Source: Streptomyces sp. NRRL B-24484
Lineage (GTDB): Bacteria; Actinomycetota; Actinomycetes; Streptomycetales; Streptomycetaceae
DNA length: 64,000 nucleotides
Direction of reading: 5' to 3'
NCBI RefSeq assembly: GCF_000717715.1
Contig: NZ_JOAI01000051.1
Location: forward strand, 1 to 64,000
Below the pieces are notes generated by a model. The model was not told the DNA's origin, did no database searches, and saw only the letters and a program-made list of their open reading frames with translations. A program made the position numbers and the translations under genes. Below are positions 16,184 to 25,093 of the stretch, piece after piece. How positions within the stretch are numbered: position 1 is the stretch's first letter; each line of letters starts with the position of its first letter.

Positions 16184-18664
16184 TCAGGGCCGCAGCCCGA
16201 CGGTGGGCCGCGGGGCGGGCGGCGGGCCCGGGGCGGGTGCGGGGGCCGCGGCGGGCCGGGCGGCCGCGGGGCGCTTGACGGCGGGTGCCTTGGGCTTGGG
16301 CTTCGGTTGCGGCTTGGGCTTGGGCTTGGGTTTGGGCGCGGCGGGGGGCTGCGGGCTGGGCGTGGGCGGTTCGGTGTTGCCGGGGCCGGGCTGCAGGTCG
16401 AACTGGCCGACCGGGCTGCCGCCGAGGGCGGCGCCCATGTAGGAGGTCCAGATCCGGGCGGGGAAGGTGCCGCCGTTGACCCGCTCGTAGCCGGCGGTGC
16501 CGGCCAGCGACTCCTTGGCGTGGGTCTTCTTGTCCTCGCGGAACAGGCCGACCACCGTGGCGAGTTCGGGGGTGTAGCCGGCGAACCAGGCGGAACGGTT
16601 GTCGTCGGTGGTGCCGGTCTTGCCGGCGGCGGGCCGGCCGAGGGTCTGGGCGGTGGCGCCGGTGCCGCGCGGGCCGACGGTGTCGCGCAGGACGTCGGTG
16701 ACGGCGTCGGCGCTGGTGCGGCTGACGGCGGTGGTGGCGTCGTGGGCGGGCAGGACGGGCCGGTCGCCGGTGCCGGGGCGTTCCAGGGCGGTGACGGCCC
16801 AGGGGCGGAAGGCCTGGCCGTGGTTGGCGAGGGCGGCGTAGACGGCGGCGAGGTCGAGGGCGCTGGGGGTGGCGGTGCCGAGCGTCATCGAGCTGTGGTC
16901 CGGGTCCATGCCCTGGAGGCTGTCGGGCAGGCCGAGGCGGATCGCGGTGCGGCGGACGTTGTCGAGTCCGGCGTCGATGCCGAGCTGGGCGTAGACGGAG
17001 TTGACCGAGCGCATCATGGCCTCGCGCAGGGTGATCTGCCCGTGGTTCTCGTTGTCCTCGTTGGGCGGGGCGTACGGGGTGGGACCGCCGACGACGAGGC
17101 GGCCGCTGGTGCCGTCGTACGGGGTCTGGGTGGTGATGGGTTTGCCGTCCTGGGTGGTGCGGTCGCCCTCCAGGGCGGCGGCGAGGTCGATCGGCTTGAA
17201 GGTCGAGCCGACCTGGTTGTCCTGGCGGAGCGCGTCGTTGTAGGGCTGCACGGCGTAGTCGGGGCCGCCGTACGCGGCGACGATGCGGCCGGTGCCGGGT
17301 TCGACGGAGGCGCCGGCGACGCGGACGTCGGTGTCGGTGCGGGGGCGCTTGGCGGGGTCGAGTTCGGCGGTGAGCTCCTGCTTGACGGCGTTGACGAAGG
17401 CGTCCTGGCGGTTCTTGTCGAAGGTGGTGGTGATCCGCCAGCCGCCGGCCTTGAGGGTGGCGGTGTCGAGGACGCCGGTCCCGGTGAGCCAGTCGTCGGC
17501 GATGTCGACGAGGTAGCCGGCCTGGCCTTCGAGGCCGCCGGCGGGCTGCGGGTCGAGGACCTCGGGGAAGGCGGTCGCGGCGCGGGTGGCGGGGTCGAGG
17601 AAGCCGAGCGAGACCATGCCGTCGAGGACGTAGTTCCAGCGGGCGACGGCCTTCTCCCGGTTGGCGGGGGAGGCGGTCTTCACGTCGTAGGCGCTGGGGG
17701 CCTGCAGCAGGGCGGCGAGGTAGGCGCCCTGGGCGAGGTCGAGGTGGGCGGCGTCGGTGCCGAAGTAGGACCGGGCGGCGGTCTGGATGCCGTAGGCGCT
17801 GCGGCCGAAGTAGCTGGTGTTGAGGTAGCCGGCGAGGATCTCGTCCTTGCTGTCCTGCCGGTCGACCTTGAGCGAGATGAACAGTTCGCGGGCCTTGCGG
17901 CTGAGCGTCTGCTCCTGCGTCAGGTAGTAGTTCTTGACGTACTGCTGGGTGATGGTGGAGCCGCCCTGGAAGGCGCGGCCGCTCTGGCCCAGGTGGCTGA
18001 CGTTCTGCCAGGCGGCGCGGACCATGCCCTTGAGGTCGATGCCGCGGTTGCGGAAGAACGTGCGGTCCTCGGCGGAGACGACGGCGTCGCGGACGTGCAC
18101 CGGGACCTGGTCGAGGGAGACGTCCTCGCGGTTGACGGCACCGGTGCGGGCGATCTCGGTGGTGCCGTCGGCGTAGTAGTAGACGTTGCTCTGGGCGAGG
18201 GCGTGCGCGTTGGGGTCGGGGACGGGCACGGCCAGGTAGAGCGCGGCGAACGCCCCGGTGGAGAGCAGCAGTCCGCCGCCGAGCAGGGTCAGCGAGGTCC
18301 GCCAGGTGGGGACGGTGCGGCGCCAGCGCGGGAGGCTGCGGCGGTGGTCGCGGCGGGCGCGGCGGCGCAGCCGGCGGCGGTCGCGGCGGGTGCCGGGAGC
18401 GCCGGGGGCGGTGCCGGGTCCGTCGGGCCGGTCGGTCTCGCGGTCGGGGCGGCGCGGGCCGGGAGCCCGGCCGGGCGCCGGTGCGGGCGCGGGTGCGGGG
18501 GTGGCACCGGTCGCCGGGGCGGCCGCGGCGGTGGGCCGGGCGGGGGCGTCGGGGGGTGCGGCGGTGCCCCGTTGGGCGGGCGGATCGGTGCGCGTGGCGG
18601 TGTCCTGCCCGGGGCGGTGGTGGCTGTTGCCCGCCGGGTTGTTGGCTCGCTGCGCTCGGGTCAT
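16184..18664 (-). CDS. Class A penicillin-binding protein (transglycosylase/transpeptidase)
   Basis: An 826-residue bifunctional peptidoglycan synthase. A Pro/Ala/Arg-rich cytoplasmic tail (1-120) and one membrane helix (about 122-146) lead to the GT51 domain, with catalytic E199 in SAEDRTFF and GGSTITQQ at 234-241. The transpeptidase domain has S487-T-F-K490, S553-V-N and K682-T-G-T-T. The C-terminus (about 755 on) is a Pro/Lys repeat run that could bind cell-wall polymers. The ATG at 18664 starts the tail. It is paralogous to the PBP at 53.4-55.8 kb. Both catalytic centres look intact. Confidence 0.95.
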   Translation of the reverse strand: MTRAQRANNPAGNSHHRPGQDTATRTDPPAQRGTAAPPDAPARPTAAAAPATGATPAPAPAPAPGRAPGPRRPDRETDRPDGPGTAPGAPGTRRDRRRLRRRARRDHRRSLPRWRRTVPTWRTSLTLLGGGLLLSTGAFAALYLAVPVPDPNAHALAQSNVYYYADGTTEIARTGAVNREDVSLDQVPVHVRDAVVSAEDRTFFRNRGIDLKGMVRAAWQNVSHLGQSGRAFQGGSTITQQYVKNYYLTQEQTLSRKARELFISLKVDRQDSKDEILAGYLNTSYFGRSAYGIQTAARSYFGTDAAHLDLAQGAYLAALLQAPSAYDVKTASPANREKAVARWNYVLDGMVSLGFLDPATRAATAFPEVLDPQPAGGLEGQAGYLVDIADDWLTGTGVLDTATLKAGGWRITTTFDKNRQDAFVNAVKQELTAELDPAKRPRTDTDVRVAGASVEPGTGRIVAAYGGPDYAVQPYNDALRQDNQVGSTFKPIDLAAALEGDRTTQDGKPITTQTPYDGTSGRLVVGGPTPYAPPNEDNENHGQITLREAMMRSVNSVYAQLGIDAGLDNVRRTAIRLGLPDSLQGMDPDHSSMTLGTATPSALDLAAVYAALANHGQAFRPWAVTALERPGTGDRPVLPAHDATTAVSRTSADAVTDVLRDTVGPRGTGATAQTLGRPAAGKTGTTDDNRSAWFAGYTPELATVVGLFREDKKTHAKESLAGTAGYERVNGGTFPARIWTSYMGAALGGSPVGQFDLQPGPGNTEPPTPSPQPPAAPKPKPKPKPQPKPKPKAPAVKRPAAARPAAAPAPAPGPPPAPRPTVGLRP

Positions 18665-18944
18665 GGGGCGATTATGGGCGATTTGACCCGTAATCAGGCG
18701 TTTTGGCCGGTCGGCTCGGGCGTGCCGGAATTCGCCTGCGCGGGCCCGCGCCCGGCGCTACGGTGAAAGGTGACAACCGCAGACCGCTGAGACACCGCTC
18801 AGCTCCGCCCGCCGCTCCGGACCCCCGGGGTGTGCCCGGTCGGAGCCGATCGGGGCTGCCCGCGCGCCCGCGTGCGGGCTGCTCGGCGTGCGCCCGTACC
18901 GGTCCGTGCACGACTGCGGGCCGAAAAGTCGACAAGGAGACATC

Positions 18945-19787
18945 ATGGCGATGGCAGTGCAGACCGGACGGCGGGAAGGGGGCGGCGCGGCGGTCCACCT
19001 CGCGGTCGCCGCCGGCGCCTTCCGCCGCTACGCCACCTACCGCGCCGCGACCCTCGCCGGCACCGTCACCAACACCGTCTTCGGCTTCATCCTCGCCTAC
19101 ACCTTCCTCGCCCTGTGGCAGGCCCGCCCGGGCCTCGGCGGCTACGACACCGCCCAGGCCGTCACCTACATCTGGATCAGCCAGGCGCTGCTCGTCACCG
19201 TCGCCGTCTGGGGCGGCGGCTTCCAGGACGACGTCCAGGAACGGCTGCGCACCGGCGACATCGCCGTCGACCTGCACCGCCCCGTCGACTTCCAGACCTG
19301 GTGGCTCGCCACCGACCTCGGCCGCGCCGCCTTCCACCTGCTCGCCCGCGGCACCCTGCCGACCCTCGCCGGCGCCCTCGCCTTCGACCTGCGGCTGCCG
19401 GCCTCGCCCCTGGTGTGGGCGGTCTTCCTGGTCTCCGTGGTGCTGGCCGTCACCGTCAGCTTCGGCCTGCGCTTCCTGGTCGTGCTGACCGGCTTCTGGC
19501 TGCACGACTCCGACGGGGTGCGGGCCGTGGTGCTGGTCGTCGCGATGTTCCTCTCCGGAATGCTGCTGCCGATCGGGCTGTTCCCCGGCTGGCTCGGCAC
19601 CCTCGCCGCCGCCCTGCCCTGGGCCGCGGTGATCCAGACCCCGGTCGACATCCTGGTTCAGCACCGCACCGGCGCCGCCGTGGCCACCGGCATCGCCGGC
19701 CAACTCGCCTGGGCGGCCGCACTCCTCGCCGCCGGACGGCTCACCCTCGCGCTCGCCGTGCGCAAGGTGGTGGTCCAGGGTGGCTGA
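18945..19787 (+). CDS. ABC-2 type transporter permease, subunit 1
   Basis: A 280-residue integral membrane protein with about six hydrophobic segments, including TVTNTVFGFILAYTFLALW near residue 42 and AVVLVVAMFLSGMLLPIGLF near 190. It resembles the ABC2_membrane_6 group of exporter permeases, which come in pairs with an ATPase. The ATG at 18945 follows AAGGAG. Its stop overlaps the second permease gene by 8 bp (GTGGCTGA). The cargo is unknown; an efflux or surface-lipid role is possible but is not shown by the sequence. Confidence 0.82.
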   Translation: MAMAVQTGRREGGGAAVHLAVAAGAFRRYATYRAATLAGTVTNTVFGFILAYTFLALWQARPGLGGYDTAQAVTYIWISQALLVTVAVWGGGFQDDVQERLRTGDIAVDLHRPVDFQTWWLATDLGRAAFHLLARGTLPTLAGALAFDLRLPASPLVWAVFLVSVVLAVTVSFGLRFLVVLTGFWLHDSDGVRAVVLVVAMFLSGMLLPIGLFPGWLGTLAAALPWAAVIQTPVDILVQHRTGAAVATGIAGQLAWAAALLAAGRLTLALAVRKVVVQGG

Positions 19788-20646
19788 GCTCCTCCTCGCA
19801 CCGCACCCCGGCCGCGGGCCCGTCCGCGCCGCGTGGGCACGCGCCCGCTGGGCCGTCCGCGCCTGGTGGCTGATGGCCGGCATGTGGACGCGGTCCTCGA
19901 TGTCCTACCGGACCTCCTTCGTCCTCATGCTCCTCGCCAACCTCGCCACCACCTCCCTCGACTTCCTCGTCGTCGTCCTGATGTTCCGTCACACCGCGAC
20001 CCTCGGCGGCTGGACCCTGCCCGAACTCGGCTTCCTCTACGGCACCTCCGCGTTCGCCCTCGGCGCCGCCAACCTCTTCGTCGGCTCCGTCGACGCGCTC
20101 GGCAACCGGATCCGCACCGGCACCCTCGACACCATGCTGGTCCGGCCCGCCCCGGCGCTCGCCCAGGTCTGCGCCGAACGCTTCTCGCTGCGCCGCCTCG
20201 GCCGGCCGCTCCAGGCCGCCGCCGTCCTCGGCTGGTCGCTCACCGCCCTGCCCGTGCACTGGACGGCCGACCGGATCCTGCTCGTCCCGGTGCTGCTGCT
20301 CTGCGGCACCGTCATCTTCGCGAGCATCTTCGTCGCCGGCGCCACCCTGCAGTTCTGGTGGGGCGACGCCGGCGAACTCCAGCACTCCCTCACCTACGGC
20401 GGCGCCACCCTGCTCCAGTACCCGCCGACCGTCTTCGCCAAGGAACTCGTCGCCGGCACCGTCTTCGGCGTGCCGCTGGCCTTCGTCAACTGGCTGCCCG
20501 CGCTGCACGTCCTCGGCCGGCCCGACCCGCTAGGCCTGCCCACCGCCTTCCAGTACGCCTCGCCCCTCGCCGCCGCGCTCTGCGTGCTCGCCGCCGCCCT
20601 CGCCTGGCGGGCCGGGCTGCGCGCCTACCAGGGCGCCGGCAGCTGA
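19780..20646 (+). CDS. ABC-2 type transporter permease, subunit 2
   Basis: A 288-residue permease with about six membrane segments, including TSFVLMLLANLATTSLDFLVV near residue 45 and ILLVPVLLLCGTVIFASIFVAG near 165. It is related to subunit 1 and probably forms a heterodimer with it. The conserved IRTGTLDTMLVRP parallels RLRTGDIAVDLHRP of subunit 1, where the ATPase is expected to couple. Translation starts at a GTG overlapping the end of subunit 1. The ATPase gene starts 61 bp after its stop. Confidence 0.82.
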   Translation: MAELLLAPHPGRGPVRAAWARARWAVRAWWLMAGMWTRSSMSYRTSFVLMLLANLATTSLDFLVVVLMFRHTATLGGWTLPELGFLYGTSAFALGAANLFVGSVDALGNRIRTGTLDTMLVRPAPALAQVCAERFSLRRLGRPLQAAAVLGWSLTALPVHWTADRILLVPVLLLCGTVIFASIFVAGATLQFWWGDAGELQHSLTYGGATLLQYPPTVFAKELVAGTVFGVPLAFVNWLPALHVLGRPDPLGLPTAFQYASPLAAALCVLAAALAWRAGLRAYQGAGS

Positions 20647-20707
20647 ACCGGCCCCGAACCGGGCCCACCACCACGCCGAGCAGAAGCCGAGAAGAAGGAG
20701 ACACCCC

Positions 20708-21667
20708 ATGGCACTCATCGAACTCGACGACGTCCGCCGCAGCTTCACCGTCCGCACCCGCGCCGGCCGCTTCCGCCGCGCCCGCCGCGAGGTGCACGCC
20801 GTCGACGGCCTCAGCTTCACCGTCGGCGCCGGCGAGTGCGTCGGCTACATCGGCCCCAACGGCGCCGGCAAGTCCACCACCGTCAAGATGCTCACCGGCA
20901 TCCTCGTCCCCAGCTCCGGACGGCTCCGCGTCGCCGGCGTCGACCCCGCCCGCGACCGCACCGCCCTGGCCCGCCGGATCGGCGTCGTCTTCGGCCAGCG
21001 CACCACCCTCTGGTGGGACCTCCCGCTGCGCGACTCCTACGAGCTCGCCCGCCGCATCCACCGCATCCCCGACGCCCGCTACCGCGCCAACCTCGACCGC
21101 TGCGTCGACCTGCTCGACCTCGGCGCCCTCCTCGACACCCCCGTCCGGCAGCTCTCGCTCGGCCAGCGGATGCGCGGCGACCTCGCCGCCGCGCTGCTCC
21201 ACGACCCCGAGGTGCTCTACCTCGACGAGCCGACCATCGGCCTCGACGTGGTCAGCAAGGCCAAGGTCCGGGCCTTCCTCAAGGAGGCCCACCGCGACCA
21301 CGGCACCACCGTGCTGCTCACCACCCACGACCTCGTCGACATCGAGCAGCTCTGCGACCGGGTCATGGTGATCGACCACGGCCGGCTCGTCCACGACGGC
21401 GACCTCGACGGGCTGCACGCCGCCGGCGACAGCGAACGGACCCTGGTCGTCGACCTCGCCGAGGTGCGACCGCCGATCGCGGTACCCGGCGCCCGCACCG
21501 TCCGGGTCGACGGGCCCCGCCAGTGGCTGGCCTTCCCGGCCCGGGAGAGCGCCGCGCCGATCGTCGCCGCGGTCGCCGCCCGCTACCCGCTGGCCGACCT
21601 GTCCGTCCGCGAACCCGCCATCGAGGACGTGATCGCCCGGATGTACGCGGGCGCCGTCATCGGCTGA
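20708..21667 (+). CDS. ABC-2 transporter ATP-binding protein
   Basis: A 319-residue ATPase for the permease pair just upstream. Walker A is GPNGAGKST (near residue 54), the signature is QLSLGQRMRGDLA, Walker B is EVLYLDEPTIGLD, and the switch His lies in LLTTHDL. The C-terminal 70 residues form the small regulatory region common to DrrA-like exporters. The ATG at 20708 has GAAGAAGGAG upstream. With the two permeases it makes a complete exporter. There is no adjacent regulator or obvious substrate gene. Confidence 0.92.
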   Translation: MALIELDDVRRSFTVRTRAGRFRRARREVHAVDGLSFTVGAGECVGYIGPNGAGKSTTVKMLTGILVPSSGRLRVAGVDPARDRTALARRIGVVFGQRTTLWWDLPLRDSYELARRIHRIPDARYRANLDRCVDLLDLGALLDTPVRQLSLGQRMRGDLAAALLHDPEVLYLDEPTIGLDVVSKAKVRAFLKEAHRDHGTTVLLTTHDLVDIEQLCDRVMVIDHGRLVHDGDLDGLHAAGDSERTLVVDLAEVRPPIAVPGARTVRVDGPRQWLAFPARESAAPIVAAVAARYPLADLSVREPAIEDVIARMYAGAVIG

Positions 21668-21756
21668 GCCTTCCGGCCCGCCGGCCCGGCCGTCCCGATC
21701 GCACCGCCCGGCCCGGCGACGCGATCGGGACGGCGGGCGCGGGGCAGACTGTCCGG

Positions 21757-23064
21757 GTGAGCGTCGAACAGAGAACCGGAACGGCCTCCCGACCTCCCAC
21801 CGGGGTCAGCTTCACCGAGGCCGACGAGCGCAAGCGCCACGGCGTACGGCGGATGAAGACCATCGCCACCGGCCTGCTGGCCTTCGCCACCGTGGTCTTC
21901 GCCCTCGCCACCTGGGCCTCCGCCGCCGGGGCCGGTGCCTGGGCGGGCTACGTCGCGGCCGCCGCCGAGGCCGGCATGGTCGGCGCGCTCGCCGACTGGT
22001 TCGCGGTGACCGCGCTGTTCCGCCGACCGTTCGGCCTGCCGATCCCGCACACCGCGATCATCCCGACCAAGAAGGACGCCTTCGGCAAGTCGCTCGGCGA
22101 CTTCGTCGGCGACAACTTCCTCTCCCCGCCGGTCGTCCGCGCCCGCCTGGAGGCCATCGGCATCTCCCGCCGGCTCGGCGAGTGGCTCGCCGCCCCCGGC
22201 AGCGCCGAACGCGTCACCCGGGAGGCCGCCGCCGCCCTGCGCGGCGTCATCGCCGTCCTGCGCGACGAGGACGTCCAGGCGGTCGTCGCCGAGGCCGTCA
22301 CCCGCCGGGCCGCCGCCACCCCCGTCGCCGAACCCGCCGGCCGGCTGCTCGGCAAGGTCGTCGCCGACGGCGGCCACCACGGCGTGGTCGACCTGGTCAG
22401 CGTCCGCGTCCACCACTGGCTCGCCGAGCACCACGAGGACATCGTCGAACGGGTCACCCGCAAGACGCCCGGCTGGACGCCCAAGTTCATCGACCACCAG
22501 GTCGGCGAACGCGTCTACAAGGAGCTGATGCGGTTCGTCACCGACATCCGCGACGACCCGCAGCACCCCGCCCGCGGCGCCATCGACAACTTCCTCGCCG
22601 ACTTCGCCACCGAGCTGCAGCACGACCCCGACACCATCGCCCGGGTCGAGCACGCCAAGGCCGACCTGCTGGAACGGCCCGAGGTGCAGGACCTCATCGC
22701 CTCCTCCTGGGCCGCCGTCCGCACCCTCGTCCTCGGCGCCGCGGAGGACGAGGAGAGCGAGCTGCGCCGTCGGCTGCGCGACGCGCTGCGCTCGCTCGGC
22801 CGCCGGCTGGCCACCGACCCGAAGCTGCAGGCGAAGGCCGACGGCTGGCTGCAGGACGCCGCCGAGTACGTCGTCGAGACCTACCGCGAGGAGATCACCG
22901 CGCTGATCTCCGACACCGTCGCAGGCTGGGACGCCGACGACGCCTCCCGCAAGATCGAGGCCAACGTCGGCCGCGACCTGCAGTTCATCCGGATCAACGG
23001 CACGGTCGTCGGCGCCGCCGCCGGGCTGGTGATCCACACCGTCGCGGTGGCCCTCGGCGGATAG
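21757..23064 (+). CDS. DUF445 family membrane protein
   Basis: A 435-residue protein with a hydrophobic N-terminal part (two segments, about residues 30-70, with the family motif AGMVGALADWFAVTALFRRP). A long helical region follows, and a final membrane segment lies near 412-432 (NGTVVGAAAGLVIHTVAVAL). DUF445 proteins are widespread bacterial membrane proteins of unknown function. The GTG at 21757 stands 7 bp after a -10-like CAGACT with no ribosome site, so a leaderless transcript is likely. The adenosine deaminase gene follows after 38 bp with its own ribosome site. Confidence 0.88.
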   Translation: MSVEQRTGTASRPPTGVSFTEADERKRHGVRRMKTIATGLLAFATVVFALATWASAAGAGAWAGYVAAAAEAGMVGALADWFAVTALFRRPFGLPIPHTAIIPTKKDAFGKSLGDFVGDNFLSPPVVRARLEAIGISRRLGEWLAAPGSAERVTREAAAALRGVIAVLRDEDVQAVVAEAVTRRAAATPVAEPAGRLLGKVVADGGHHGVVDLVSVRVHHWLAEHHEDIVERVTRKTPGWTPKFIDHQVGERVYKELMRFVTDIRDDPQHPARGAIDNFLADFATELQHDPDTIARVEHAKADLLERPEVQDLIASSWAAVRTLVLGAAEDEESELRRRLRDALRSLGRRLATDPKLQAKADGWLQDAAEYVVETYREEITALISDTVAGWDADDASRKIEANVGRDLQFIRINGTVVGAAAGLVIHTVAVALGG

Positions 23065-23102
23065 CATGCAGAGTCAGTTGGACCTGCGAAGGAGCGTGTG
23101 TG

Positions 23103-24140
23103 GTGACCGAGGGCAGCAACCCGATCGAGGCGTTCATCGCCGGCATGCCGAAGGCCGAGCTCCACGTGCACCACGTCGGCTCCGCCTCCCCGCGGGTGGT
23201 CGCCGAGCTCGCCGCCCGCCACGAGGGCCGCACCCGGGTGCCCGCCGACCCGGCGGCCCTGGCCGAGTACTTCACCTTCACCGACTTCGCGCACTTCATC
23301 GAGGTGTACCTGAGCGTCGTCGACCTGATCCGCGACGCCGAGGACGTCCGGGCCCTCACCTACGGCGTCGCCGAGGACATGGCCCGCCAGCACATCCGCT
23401 ACGCCGAGCTCACCATCACCCCGTACTCCTCGGTGAACCGCGGCATCCCCGACGTCGCCTTCATGGAGGCGATCGAGGACGCCCGCAAGGCCGCGGAGAA
23501 GGAGATCGGCGTCGTCCTGCGCTGGTGCTTCGACATCCCCGGCGAGGCAGGCCTCGCCGCCGCCGAGGAGACCGCCCGGCTCGCCGTCGACCTCGCCCCC
23601 GAGGGCCTGGTCAGCTTCGGCCTCGGCGGACCGGAGATCGGCGTGCCCCGCCCCCAGTTCAAGCCCTACTTCGACCGGGCCCGGGCGGCCGGCCTGCGCA
23701 GCGTCCCGCACGCCGGCGAGACCACCGGCCCGCAGACCGTCTGGGACGCCCTGCGCGACCTCGGCGCCGAGCGGATCGGCCACGGCACCCAGGCCGTCCA
23801 GGACCGCGCGCTGCTCGACCACCTCGGCGAGCACCGGATCGCGCTGGAGGTCTGCCCGACCTCCAACATCGCCACCCGCGCCGTCGAGCGGATCGAGGAG
23901 CACCCGATCAAGCAGATGGTCGACGCCGGCCTGCTCGTCACCGTCAACAGCGACGACCCGCCGATGTTCGGCACCGACCTCAACACCGAGTACGCCGTCG
24001 CCGCCCGGCTGCTCGACCTCGACGAGGCCGGCGTCGCCGCGCTCGCCAAGAACGCCGTGGAGGCCTCCTTCCTCGACCAGGCGGGCAAGAACCGGCTCGC
24101 CGCCGAGATCGACGCCCACCTGGCCGCCTGGCGCGGCTGA
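23103..24140 (+). CDS. Adenosine deaminase family hydrolase
   Basis: A 345-residue metal-dependent (alpha/beta)8 deaminase converting adenosine or a related purine to its inosine form. Metal ligands appear as HVHHVGS near residue 18, HAGE with the catalytic Glu near 205, a His in RIGHGTQAV, and the Asp pair in NSDDPPMF near 285. The usual HxHLxG motif is changed to HVHHVGS here; both metal His are kept. I recall the same variant in other streptomycete homologues. The GTG at 23103 is 8 bp after GAAGGAG; a GTG one codon upstream is possible. Substrate could be adenosine or a relative such as deoxyadenosine. Confidence 0.9.
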   Translation: MTEGSNPIEAFIAGMPKAELHVHHVGSASPRVVAELAARHEGRTRVPADPAALAEYFTFTDFAHFIEVYLSVVDLIRDAEDVRALTYGVAEDMARQHIRYAELTITPYSSVNRGIPDVAFMEAIEDARKAAEKEIGVVLRWCFDIPGEAGLAAAEETARLAVDLAPEGLVSFGLGGPEIGVPRPQFKPYFDRARAAGLRSVPHAGETTGPQTVWDALRDLGAERIGHGTQAVQDRALLDHLGEHRIALEVCPTSNIATRAVERIEEHPIKQMVDAGLLVTVNSDDPPMFGTDLNTEYAVAARLLDLDEAGVAALAKNAVEASFLDQAGKNRLAAEIDAHLAAWRG

Positions 24141-24465
24141 CGTCCCCGCGCCCACCCCGGTCCGGCGGGCCGCCGGACCGGGGTGCGGCGTTCCCGGGCG
24201 GGGAGACGCCCACGGCGGGAACAGGACGCCCGGGCGGGGATGTTGTGAGCGTCCGGTGACAAGTGGGTACCGATGCCCCGCCGGGCGTCCGGGCCCCCTG
24301 ACGGGCCGTCCGTGCGGGCCGCTATGTTACGGGTGGGGGTTGCTGCCGCCCGTTTCGGTGCGCACAACCGACCGGACGTGACCGACCCCGATTCCGGGGG
24401 TCGGAGAGATGTGGTGGTACGGCGGGCCGCGGCGGGGCCCACCGGACACGGGGGAGGTTTGAACG
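24141..24465 (+). promoter_or_regulatory. Intergenic region with terminator and probable promoter of the WXG cassette
   Basis: Two elements are visible. A near-continuous 16-bp inverted repeat (24153-24168 with 24170-24185) probably terminates the deaminase transcript. TATGTT at 24323-24328 is a plausible -10 box, with a 137-bp leader to the ATG at 24466, and GGGGGAGG lies at about 24445-24452. I see no gene in this stretch. Confidence 0.45.
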
Positions 24466-25059
24466 ATGGTGAACGCGGCGGACTCCGGCGGCGGTGGCGG
24501 CGGCGGAACGTCCGGGATCTTCTACAACGTCGTCTCGACGGTGACGGCCGCTCAGACGGCGGCCATGGTCGCCCAGTCCAAGGCCCTCGCCGGCCAGGTC
24601 GGCAGCCAGGCGGTCAAGGTCGAGGTCGAGAACCTGCAGACCTTCAAGAACAAGGTCGACGCGATCCTCAAGGACCTCGACGGCTCGCCCGCGAGCCACG
24701 GCGAGGTCTCCCAGCAGCAGCTGCAGTCCTGGCAGCTCGGCCAGAACTTCGGCCAGGCCGGCAGCCTGATGAGCGCCTACGCGACGGTGCACGCCAACCT
24801 GGAGCAGCTGTCCAGGACGCTCTCCCTGCAGATCGAGGCGATGAGCGCCAGCATCGACATGGCGGCCCGCGGCTACGACAACGCCGACGAGGAACAGCGC
24901 CAGAAGTTCCACTCGATCCTCAACCAGGCCGGCACGCAGTCCCAGATGCCGCCCGCGGGCGGCTACCGGGCCGCAGGCGGCGGCACGTACGCCCAGCCGG
25001 CCTCCTACCCGCAGTCGGCCGCGCAGCCGACCACCGGCACCCAGCAGGGTGCGTACTGA
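24466..25059 (+). CDS. Helical WXG100-like protein, candidate type VII substrate
   Basis: A 197-residue protein. A Gly-rich start leads into a long helical region (about 18-150) with no signal peptide. A YxxxD motif (Y137-D-N-A-D141) directly follows the second helix, as in the type VII export signal of Esx/PE/EspB proteins. The tail (152-197) is disordered and rich in Gln, Pro and Ala. There is no tryptophan in the expected WXG turn; the hairpin turn is around PASHGE. The next two genes encode a protein with a true WEG motif and a mycosin protease. This suggests an exported pair, but the export machine is not in the window. Confidence 0.7.
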   Translation: MVNAADSGGGGGGGTSGIFYNVVSTVTAAQTAAMVAQSKALAGQVGSQAVKVEVENLQTFKNKVDAILKDLDGSPASHGEVSQQQLQSWQLGQNFGQAGSLMSAYATVHANLEQLSRTLSLQIEAMSASIDMAARGYDNADEEQRQKFHSILNQAGTQSQMPPAGGYRAAGGGTYAQPASYPQSAAQPTTGTQQGAY

Positions 25060-25093
25060 TGTCCGCTCCGGCAGCGGAGAGGGGGAGTGAGGC

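Noticed and set aside
16076..18766. 896-codon Gly/Val/Ala-rich open frame opposite the first PBP
   Set aside because: Antisense of a gene with complete PBP motifs; no start signal or domain.
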